This document shows, one piece after another, positions 57,789-64,000 of a stretch of DNA of 64,000 nt. Below the pieces are notes generated by a model, which was not told where the DNA came from, did not search any database, and saw nothing but the letters and a program-made list of their open reading frames with translations. The DNA lies in assembly GCF_003269295.1 (NCBI RefSeq), contig NZ_QLTT01000008.1, positions 374,138 to 438,137 of the forward strand. The letters run 5' to 3'. The stretch comes from Lentzea atacamensis. GTDB lineage: Bacteria > Actinomycetota > Actinomycetes > Mycobacteriales > Pseudonocardiaceae. Positions within the stretch are counted from its first letter, which is position 1; each line of letters starts with the position of its first letter. The position numbers were made by a program, and so were the translations under genes.

Positions 57789-59540
57789 GTGCGCACCCCG
57801 ATCGACCGCCCGGCCTGGAGAACCCTGCTGGGCCACGTCCGGCCACATCGCCGTACTGTCCTTTTAGGAGGAACACTCGTCCTGCTCGGCGGGCTCGCCG
57901 CGGCGGCCCAGCCTCTCGCGGCGAAGGCGCTGGTGGACCGGCTGGGCACCGGTGACGCGATCACCGGCCTGCTGGCGCTGCTGGTCGGCCTCGCGCTCGC
58001 CGGCGCCGCGATCGCGATGGCCGGTGACTACCTGCTCGAACGCGCGGCGGAGTCCGTCGTGCTGGTGGCGAGGAAGCGGCTCACCAGGAAGCTGCTCTCG
58101 CTGCGCGTGCCCGCCGTGCAACGCGCGGAGCCGGGAGACCTGCTGTCCCGCTTCACCAGTGACACGACATTGCTGCGCGAGGTGTGCACCAGCGCACTCG
58201 TCGGACTGGTCACCGGTGCGGTCACGACCGTGGTGATGGTCGTCATGATGGGCGTGATGGACCTCGCCCTGCTCGGCGTCACCCTGGCCGTGCTCGCCGT
58301 GGTCGGCCTGTTCGCCGGCGCCGGTCTGCCGATGATCGAGAAGGCGTCCCGCGCCGCCCAGTCCGCGGTCGGGGACACGGGTGCGCGGCTGGAGCGCGTG
58401 CTCGGCTCCTTCCGGACCGTCAAGGCCGCGGGTGCGGAGACCGGGGAGATCGCCGCGATCGAACGCGGGGCGGAGGACGCGTGGCGTGCCGGTGTTCGCT
58501 CCGCGCGCTGGGAGTCGCTGGTGCACGGGTCCAACACCCTGGCGGTCCAGGCGGCCTTCCTCGCCGTGCTCGGCATCGGCGGGGCTCGGGTCGCGACAGG
58601 AGCCATCTCACTGTCCACTTTGGTCGCTTTCCTGCTGTTCCTGTTCTACCTGAACGAACCGATCGGGCAGTTGCTGCACGCGGGCAGCAGTCTGTCCGTC
58701 GGGCTGGCGGCGGTACGCCGCCTGGCCGAGGTCGAGGAGATGCGGTCCGAGCCCGCCGGAGTCGCCGGCGCCCGCACGGGGTCCGCCGCGAAGGACGGGA
58801 TCCGTCTCGCTTTCGAGGACGTCCGCTTCCGCTACGGTCCGGAGCTGCCAGAGGTCCTCCGCGGTATCGGTGTCGACGTTCCCGCGACGGGAATGACCGC
58901 TTTCGTCGGTCCTTCGGGTGCGGGGAAGTCCACGCTCTTCGCGTTGGTCGAGCGGTTCTACGAGCCGTCGGCCGGCCGGATCCTGCTGGACGGCCGCGAC
59001 CTCGCGGAGTGGGACCTGGCGAGCCTGCGCGCCGGTGTCGGCTACGTCGAACAGGACGCGCCCATGTTGTCGGGCACGTTGCGCGACAACCTCGTCTACG
59101 GCAGGCCGGACGCCACCGACGAGGAGATTCGCGACGTCGTGGCGCAGACCCGGCTGGACTCGCTGGTCGAGCGCCTTCCGGAAGGGCTGGACACAGCGGT
59201 CGGGCATCGCGGCAACTTCCTGTCCGGGGGCGAGAGGCAGCGGATCGCACTCGCTCGTGCGCTGATCCGCCGTCCCCGCCTCCTGCTGCTCGACGAGATC
59301 ACCTCGCAGCTCGACGCCGCGAACGAGATGGCGATCCGCGACGTGGTGACGGCCGCGGCGAAGACGATGACCGTTCTCGTGGTGGCACATCGGCTGTCGA
59401 CGGTCACGCAGGCAGAACGGATCGTGGTGGTGGACAACGGAAAGGTGCGTGCGTCCGGCACTCATGACGAGCTCGTCGCGAGTGATCCCCTGTACGCGGG
59501 CTTCGCCGCCACTCAGCTGCTCACCGGCGAACGCGAGTGA
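57789..59540 (+). CDS. ABC exporter (fused membrane-ATPase subunit)
   Basis: A 583-residue half-transporter working as a dimer. Six helices within about 20-300; NBD with Walker A 'GPSGAGKST' (about 375-383), Q-loop 'VGYVEQDAPMLSG', signature 'LSGGERQR', Walker B 'LLLLDEITSQLD' and H-loop 'VVAHRLS'. All catalytic residues are present. GTG 57789. Lipid, peptide or drug export cannot be distinguished. It is convergent with the DUF998 gene, 3 bp apart. Confidence 0.9.
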   Translation: MRTPIDRPAWRTLLGHVRPHRRTVLLGGTLVLLGGLAAAAQPLAAKALVDRLGTGDAITGLLALLVGLALAGAAIAMAGDYLLERAAESVVLVARKRLTRKLLSLRVPAVQRAEPGDLLSRFTSDTTLLREVCTSALVGLVTGAVTTVVMVVMMGVMDLALLGVTLAVLAVVGLFAGAGLPMIEKASRAAQSAVGDTGARLERVLGSFRTVKAAGAETGEIAAIERGAEDAWRAGVRSARWESLVHGSNTLAVQAAFLAVLGIGGARVATGAISLSTLVAFLLFLFYLNEPIGQLLHAGSSLSVGLAAVRRLAEVEEMRSEPAGVAGARTGSAAKDGIRLAFEDVRFRYGPELPEVLRGIGVDVPATGMTAFVGPSGAGKSTLFALVERFYEPSAGRILLDGRDLAEWDLASLRAGVGYVEQDAPMLSGTLRDNLVYGRPDATDEEIRDVVAQTRLDSLVERLPEGLDTAVGHRGNFLSGGERQRIALARALIRRPRLLLLDEITSQLDAANEMAIRDVVTAAAKTMTVLVVAHRLSTVTQAERIVVVDNGKVRASGTHDELVASDPLYAGFAATQLLTGERE

Positions 59541-59543
59541 CTC

Positions 59544-60182
59544 TCAACGGAAACCGCTGCGCCTCCACCCGAGAGACGCCCGCGCTCCGAGCACCAGTCC
59601 CACCGCGATGGTCAGCAACTGGACACGCTGCACCAGCCCGGCGCCGGGCTGGTGCACGAGGACGGCGGACAGCACGCCGGTCGTGGCCAGCAGGGCGACC
59701 ACCACCCTGGCACTCCACCGGCGGGTGCTCCGTTCGAGACCCGCGGCGGCGGCGAGGGCGCTGCCGAACGTCAGCGCGCTGGTGACCTGGTGCAGCCGAT
59801 GCCCGAGCGACACCGTTCCCGCGGTCTCGCGGGAGCGGCACAGCGCGTCGACGCTTGCCGCGCAGTCCAGCGACAGCACCGTGTCGGCGAGGGTCGCGAC
59901 CGCGAAGAGGAGCACAGCCGCGATGACGAGCCGCCCGCGCATCCGGCGGGCGGCGAGGAACAGGCAGCAGGCGGCCAGCGCGTCGGTGACGCGGAAAACC
60001 CACCGGTACGGCTGGTCGTCGGCGAACAGCTCACTCACGTAGCTGTCCACCATCGACAGCCCTGTCGGCAGCACTAGCTCGAGGAGCCAGCAGGAATACA
60101 GGAGGGCGGCGGCGACCAGCCACGTTCCCGGCCGGTCAAGCCGACGGGGCAACAAGTGGCCGGAAGGCCTTTCCAGTTCCAA
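59544..60182 (-). CDS. DUF998-type integral membrane protein
   Basis: A 212-residue protein with about six helices and 'LPTGLSMVDSYVSELFADDQ', the typical DUF998 opening after helix 1 (usually 'YPGYSPxxxYISELG'). No enzymatic function known. It starts at TTG 60182, supported by GAGGGGG 8 nt upstream. Stands alone on this strand. Confidence 0.72.
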   Translation of the reverse strand: MELERPSGHLLPRRLDRPGTWLVAAALLYSCWLLELVLPTGLSMVDSYVSELFADDQPYRWVFRVTDALAACCLFLAARRMRGRLVIAAVLLFAVATLADTVLSLDCAASVDALCRSRETAGTVSLGHRLHQVTSALTFGSALAAAAGLERSTRRWSARVVVALLATTGVLSAVLVHQPGAGLVQRVQLLTIAVGLVLGARASLGWRRSGFR

Positions 60183-60264
60183 CGTCGGATCCCCCTCACC
60201 CCTTCCGCCATGCTACGTCTCTGATCGACGTTGTGTGGCCGGACGCCTGTCACCGCCATGTTCG

Positions 60265-60318
60265 GCAGGCGCCTGCGGAGCACGCTCCGACCTCAATGGA
60301 GTCGACCGTCCATTGAGG
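60265..60318. promoter_or_regulatory. Two strong palindromes in the 334-bp DUF998/DUF2269 region
   Basis: GCAGGCGCCTGC (60265-60276) is a perfect 12-bp palindrome. CCTCAATGGA (60291-60300) and TCCATTGAGG (60309-60318) form a perfect 10-bp inverted repeat with an 8-bp spacer. Both lie between the divergent starts at 60182 and 60517. No T-run follows, so operators are more likely than terminators. I see no gene in the rest of 60183-60516; AAAGGAG before 60517 is the ribosome site of the next gene. Confidence 0.5.
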
Positions 60319-60516
60319 AGTGAGGGGCGCGAACCACCGTGCAGGGGGCCAGGTACCGGCCGGGTGGCGGGGTTGGTTCCGGCCCGCTGGCCGGTGTGGT
60401 CGGCGGTCCGCCCCTACGCAATCTGACGTACACGAGATCAGAACGTGAGCGGATGAAGCACGCCCACCCGCCAACGAGAGTGGGTCGCGACACCACGAGC
60501 AAAGGAGTGCATCGCG

Positions 60517-61062
60517 ATGACTACCACCCGCAAGCTGAGCGGCCGCACCCGCAAGGGAGTGCTGCTCGTGCACATCCTGTCAGCGGTGGCGTGGCTGGGC
60601 ATCGACCTCGCACTGGGCATCCTGGTGGTGGTCGCACTGTCCACAGAGGACACCGGCATCGCAGGCGTCGCCATACAGGCGATCGACCTGTTCGCGATCT
60701 GGCCGATGTTCGGCGCCAGCGTCGTCTGCATGACCTCCGGCGTGGTCCTGGGCCTCGGCAGCAAGTACGGCCTGGTCAGGTACTGGTGGGTCGCCATCAA
60801 GCTGTTCATGAACGTCGGCATGTCACTGCTGATCGCGTTCTCGCTGCGCCCGGGTGTGCGGGAAGCGGCCGAGATCGGCAAGCGCATGTTGGCAGGCGAC
60901 CCGACGGCGGTCATCCCGCCCGACATCATGTACCCGGTCGTGGTCGCGCCGACGTTGCTGCTGTTCGCCTACATCCTGTCGGTGTTCAAGCCGTGGGGCC
61001 GGATCCGCAGGTCAGCGCAGCCAGTCAAGCGCGAGCGCCGCGACCTCGTCGGGGCGGTCTAG
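60517..61062 (+). CDS. DUF2269-type membrane protein
   Basis: A 181-residue protein with four to five helices. 'VLLVHILSAVAWLGIDLALG' at the start contains the His residue conserved in DUF2269, and 'GLVRYWWVAIKLFMNVGMSL' lies in the middle; family members resemble CopD-like membrane proteins, possibly with haem or copper links. ATG 60517 follows AAAGGAG. The end overlaps the convergent hydrolase gene by 51 nt. Confidence 0.75.
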   Translation: MTTTRKLSGRTRKGVLLVHILSAVAWLGIDLALGILVVVALSTEDTGIAGVAIQAIDLFAIWPMFGASVVCMTSGVVLGLGSKYGLVRYWWVAIKLFMNVGMSLLIAFSLRPGVREAAEIGKRMLAGDPTAVIPPDIMYPVVVAPTLLLFAYILSVFKPWGRIRRSAQPVKRERRDLVGAV

Positions 61063-61860
61063 CTGCAGGAAGTGCCCGGCGTCCGCCACGATCTCGACCC
61101 GCGAACCCGGGGCGAGACCCGTGGCGGCGTCGGTGTAGTTGTCGGGCGTGATGCAACCGTCCTGGGCGCCCGCCAGCACCAGCATCGGGATCGGCGCCGG
61201 CTTCTCGGTCGCCTGCGCCATCGAGGACAACGAAGGATCGTGCAGCGACCGGTCGAAGTTCGCCCGGTACAGCTTCAGCGCGTTGGCCCTGAGCTGCGGA
61301 TCCTCGTACATCGACAGCACGTGCGGCGGTACGGAGAGACCCGGTGACCAGGTCCGCCACAGGTACTCGATCAGTGTGGAGTTCAGCAGGCTCTCCGCGA
61401 CCCCGGGCACCTGGAACATGAACAGGTAGAAGAACCGTTGCTGCTGTGCGGGATCGTCGAAGATGTGACGCAACGTGGCCGGCGGCGGCACGGACATCGT
61501 GATCACTCGGCGCACCCGCGAGGGCCAGCCGGCCGCCAGCCGCCCGGCCACACCGGCGCCGATGTCGTGGCCGATCACGTCCAGCGGCTCGGGCGACAGC
61601 GCGGCGTTCACCGCGGCGGCGTCGGCCGCCAGCGTCAGGCCGTCGGCGAACGGCAGCTGGTCGAACGTCGACGGGTGGTGCCCGCGCAGGAACGGCGCGA
61701 CGACCCGGCGGCCGGCGGCCACCAGTCGTTCGGCGAGCGGGCCGAACGACGCCGGGTGGTCGGGGAAGCCGTGCCAGCACACCACGATCGGGCCCTCACC
61801 CGCGGCCAGGGCGGGGAAGGAGAGGCGCTCGGTCGGGATGACGATCTCTTCGAAGTCCAT
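61012..61860 (-). CDS. Alpha/beta hydrolase, epoxide hydrolase-like (Asp nucleophile)
   Basis: A 282-residue hydrolase. Oxyanion 'CWHGFPDHPASF'; nucleophile elbow 'VIGHDIGAGVAGRLA' has Asp where serine hydrolases carry Ser, as in epoxide hydrolases and haloalkane dehalogenases. The catalytic His is in 'ADAGHFLQLDRPDEV'. The lid has 'YLFMFQVPGVAESLL'. ATG 61860 shares one base with the stop of the acetyltransferase gene (TGATG), so both are probably co-translated. Confidence 0.85.
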   Translation of the reverse strand: MDFEEIVIPTERLSFPALAAGEGPIVVCWHGFPDHPASFGPLAERLVAAGRRVVAPFLRGHHPSTFDQLPFADGLTLAADAAAVNAALSPEPLDVIGHDIGAGVAGRLAAGWPSRVRRVITMSVPPPATLRHIFDDPAQQQRFFYLFMFQVPGVAESLLNSTLIEYLWRTWSPGLSVPPHVLSMYEDPQLRANALKLYRANFDRSLHDPSLSSMAQATEKPAPIPMLVLAGAQDGCITPDNYTDAATGLAPGSRVEIVADAGHFLQLDRPDEVAALALDWLR

Positions 61861-62414
61861 CAGAAGTCCACTCGCATCACGAAACGTCGTTTGGTGGGGT
61901 GGGTGACCTGCGTGAACCCGGCCTCCTCGAACACCTGACGCGCACCGACGTGCAGCTCGCCCCAGGTGACGGTCTGGCCGGACGCGGCGATCATCGGATA
62001 CGCCTCGACCGCGCGAGCACCCTGTGACCGAGCGTGCTCGACGGTCACGGCCACCAGCTCGTAGGTGAGGCCTTGCCTGCGGAAGCCCTTGCGCACCACG
62101 AAACACGTCACGGCCCACACGCCGTCGTCGTCCTTGTCCTCGGACCTGCCCTTCCACGGGATGGGCAGGTCGAGCAGCTTCGCGTAGTCGCACCGGGGTT
62201 CGACGGCCACCCAACCGGCGGGCTCACCGTCCACATAGGCCACCAGCCCGCTGCCACGGGCGGCCTGCGACTCGTGCGCGGCGTAGCGCTCGTCGAACGT
62301 CGAGTCGCGCCACATCCAGCCCTTCACCTTGTAGCGCTGGCAGCGGCACTTGCCCGGCTCGGACCCGTCGCAGATCGCCTCGACGTCCTCCCGGGGCACC
62401 TCGCCAGACGGCAC
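61860..62414 (-). CDS. GNAT family N-acetyltransferase
   Basis: A 184-residue GNAT protein. 'GEPAGWVAVEPRCDYAKLLD' is motif D-like; 'VWAVTCFVVRKGFRRQGLTYELV' (in parts: 'TCFVVRKGFRRQGL') is motif A with the acetyl-CoA loop R-R-Q-G-L; the C-terminal 'FEEAGFTQVTHPTKRRFVMR' is motif B. 'CRCQRYKVKGWMW' near the start has a Cys-x-Cys, unusual but recurrent in this subfamily. GTG 62414. Middle of an operon with the VOC gene upstream and the hydrolase downstream. Substrate unknown. Confidence 0.85.
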   Translation of the reverse strand: MPSGEVPREDVEAICDGSEPGKCRCQRYKVKGWMWRDSTFDERYAAHESQAARGSGLVAYVDGEPAGWVAVEPRCDYAKLLDLPIPWKGRSEDKDDDGVWAVTCFVVRKGFRRQGLTYELVAVTVEHARSQGARAVEAYPMIAASGQTVTWGELHVGARQVFEEAGFTQVTHPTKRRFVMRVDF

Positions 62415-62430
62415 GTTCCGGGCCGCGCCA

Positions 62431-62784
62431 CTAGAGCTCCTGGGTGAGGTTCACGGGGTTTCCGTCAGGATCGAACACGTGGGCAACGCGTTGTCCCCAT
62501 GGCATGTCGTTCGGCGGTCCCTGCACACGGCCTCCCGCGGCCTCGACCAGGGGCAGCAACGCGTCGACGTCGGGAACGTCGATGCTCAGCGCGATCCGGG
62601 GCGGCGCCGAGACGTCGGCCTTCTCGGCGACGAGCCTGAGCTCGGCATCACCGATCTTGAGCGTCTTGTAGAACACCGGACCGGACTCCGGGTACCGGAA
62701 CACCTCGGTCGCGCCGAGAACCTGCTCGTAGAACGCCTGCAAGGGCGGAAGATCCGGGGTCAGGATGATGGGTTGGATCGCCAT
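62431..62784 (-). CDS. Glyoxalase/VOC-superfamily protein
   Basis: A 117-residue single VOC domain: 'AIQPIILTPDLPPLQAFYEQ', 'VLGATEVFRYPESGPVFYKT', 'SIDVPDVDALLPLVEAAGG' and 'HVFDPDGNPVNLTQEL'. The usual Glu and His metal ligands are partly seen. ATG 62784 with GAGGAA upstream. It follows the ECF sigma gene by 8 bp and is probably co-transcribed with it. Confidence 0.85.
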   Translation of the reverse strand: MAIQPIILTPDLPPLQAFYEQVLGATEVFRYPESGPVFYKTLKIGDAELRLVAEKADVSAPPRIALSIDVPDVDALLPLVEAAGGRVQGPPNDMPWGQRVAHVFDPDGNPVNLTQEL

Positions 62785-62792
62785 GGTTCCTC

Positions 62793-63731
62793 CTAGTCGT
62801 CCACCGTTGTACGGGGCGGCTGGCCGGAACTCATCGGTGCACCGAACAACGGCAGGAGTTCGGGAACGTTGAGGAACGTCGTCGTGCCCGTGACCAGCCC
62901 ATCGCGCACGTCGATGAACACCAGCCCGAACGGCCGGTCCATCCCCGGCCGCATCTGCCAGTACGCGGGCGACGCGTTCGCCCGCACCGGCACCAGCCAC
63001 GCGCCGGCACACGTCGCCTGGGGATCGTTCAGCGCGACCGAGATCGGGCCACGGCCCCGCAGCCACCAGCTGAACGGCGGCATCGACATCGTCGCGTCCT
63101 CGTGCAGCAGCGCCACCAGAGTCCGCACGTCGTGCCGGTCGAACGCCTCGCAGTATCGGCTGAGCAGTGCCTTCTGCTTCGGGTCGGCGGGGTGCAGCGG
63201 CTCGCCGGGATCGACCACCTGCATCGTGGCCCGCGCCCGCTGCAACGCGCTGTTGGCCGCAGCCACCGAGATGGAGAGCAGATCGGCGACCTCGGCGGCC
63301 TGCCACACCAGCACGTCCCGCAGGATCAGCACCGCGCGCTGACGGGCCGGCAGGTGCTGCAGTGCCGCCACGAACGCCAGCCGCACGGTCTCCTTGCGGA
63401 TCGCCTGGTCCTCCGGCAGGACCTTCGCGTCGGGCGTCGGCTGCACGAAGGTCCGCTCGGGCAGCGGCGCCCCGAAGTCCCCGCCGGGCGATCGCAGGTC
63501 GACGGCCAGGGCCCGGCGCTGGGCGGACCGCAGCATGTCGATGCAGATGTTGGTGGCGATGCGGTACAGCCAGGTCCGCAGCGACGCGCGCGACGGGTCG
63601 AAGCTGTCGTACGCCTTCCACGCGCGGACGAGCGTCTCCTGCACGGCGTCCTCGGCCTCGAAACCGGAGCCGAGCATGCGGTAGCAGTAGCCGGTCAGCT
63701 CGATCCGGAACGGCTCCAGCTCCTCGATCAC
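62793..63731 (-). CDS. ECF sigma factor with SnoaL-like C-terminal domain (TIGR02960 type)
   Basis: A 312-residue sigma factor of the same group as the gene at 52144. Region 2: 'CYRMLGSGFEAEDAVQETLV'; region 4: 'LPARQRAVLILRDVLVWQAA' and 'VAAANSALQRARATM'. The C-terminal NTF2-like part ('LLSRYCEAFDRHDVRTLVAL', 'MSMPPFSWWLRG', 'VFIDVRDGLVTG') may sense a ligand. GTG 63731. It heads the operon with the VOC, acetyltransferase and hydrolase genes, so it may control them. Confidence 0.88.
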   Translation of the reverse strand: MIEELEPFRIELTGYCYRMLGSGFEAEDAVQETLVRAWKAYDSFDPSRASLRTWLYRIATNICIDMLRSAQRRALAVDLRSPGGDFGAPLPERTFVQPTPDAKVLPEDQAIRKETVRLAFVAALQHLPARQRAVLILRDVLVWQAAEVADLLSISVAAANSALQRARATMQVVDPGEPLHPADPKQKALLSRYCEAFDRHDVRTLVALLHEDATMSMPPFSWWLRGRGPISVALNDPQATCAGAWLVPVRANASPAYWQMRPGMDRPFGLVFIDVRDGLVTGTTTFLNVPELLPLFGAPMSSGQPPRTTVDD

Positions 63732-63909
63732 GAGAAAGACCCTACGCGGACCGATGAGTTTCCATCGACCCGTCAGCGGGGGAAACCTCCCCGATCGGTA
63801 CCTGCTTGCGCCGCCTGCCGATCACGACTGTCCGCAACCTCCGACCGGCCAGGCAAGACTGGTACGCGCTACGGGCGCCGCAGCGCGTCGAGAACCTTCA
63901 AACCAGTTC

Positions 63910-64000
63910 GTGTCCGGCTTGATCCGCACGCACCGCCGGGAGCTGGGATCGAGGTGGCGCAGGCTCGATGCCGGGCAGCAAGCCCTGCTGGTGCTGGTCC
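63910..64000 (+). mobile_element. N-terminal part of an IS5-family transposase (runs off window)
   Basis: From GTG 63910 the frame reads 'VSGLIRTHRRELGSRWRRLD' then 'AGQQALLVLV', the pattern of the N-terminal DNA-binding part of IS5-family (DDE_Tnp_4) transposases ('LRAHRxxIGxRWRxLxxGRQALLxL'). The frame is open further upstream, so the start is uncertain. The terminal repeat is not identified. The 178 bp between the sigma gene and here show no other gene. The rest lies beyond the window. Confidence 0.55.

Overview
The window is very G+C-rich DNA with strong third-position bias, many GTG starts and many 1-4 nt stop/start overlaps. Together with SARP and NB-ARC/TPR regulators, ECF sigma factors carrying SnoaL-like tails, a CebR-type cellooligosaccharide operon and rare TTA codons in regulators, this points to a soil filamentous actinobacterium. 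The Pseudonocardiales (Lentzea/Saccharothrix-like) are my best guess, by inference only. I see no PKS/NRPS cluster, prophage, CRISPR array or rRNA.

Layout. 1-5.0 kb: a partial GerMN protein, an MFS pump with a divergent TetR and palindromic operator, then an ArsR-type regulator and a TPR protein. 4.8-18.2 kb (minus): a tightly coupled six-gene operon of two tandem WGR-DUF4132 giants, a MoxR AAA+ ATPase, DUF5682, a VWA protein and a SWIM zinc-finger protein. Both WGR genes start behind a sequence matching the LexA-independent DNA-damage promoter (RecA-NDp/PafBC type). 18.2-19.9 kb: a GH13 glucosidase with TTGCA-type operators.

19.9-20.4 kb is the most unusual stretch. A tiny leader ORF (MMQHMCHQHVWCSPA) and an intrinsic terminator with a six-T tail stand directly before four closely packed tRNA genes: Gln(CTG), His(GTG), Met(CAT) and Cys(GCA). 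After its start codons the leader reads Gln-His-Met-Cys, the same order as the genes, and it contains every codon these four tRNAs read by standard pairing. Three of the tRNAs have unusual D-arm or elbow features. I read this as a putative attenuation-controlled reserve tRNA array; function is inferred.

20.3-25.3 kb: an IMPase-like gene antisense to tRNA-Cys, ArsR/DUF1684, a phosphotransferase, a frameshifted secreted protein, DoxX and an excalibur protein. 25.4-31.9 kb: the ceb operon (cebE-cebF-cebG-bglC plus a second LacI gene) with two CebR boxes and cebR. 32.1-46.5 kb: large STAND regulators, an ECF sigma factor fused to a membrane and extracellular tail, and a decayed tract (GH15 pseudogene, histidine-kinase remnant, sugar-permease pseudogene). 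46.4-54.1 kb: metabolic and secreted proteins, a second MFS pump, an ECF sigma factor and two P-loop kinases. 54.2-64 kb: another SARP, an ABC exporter, small membrane proteins, an operon of sigma factor, VOC protein, acetyltransferase and hydrolase, and a transposase start cut by the window edge.
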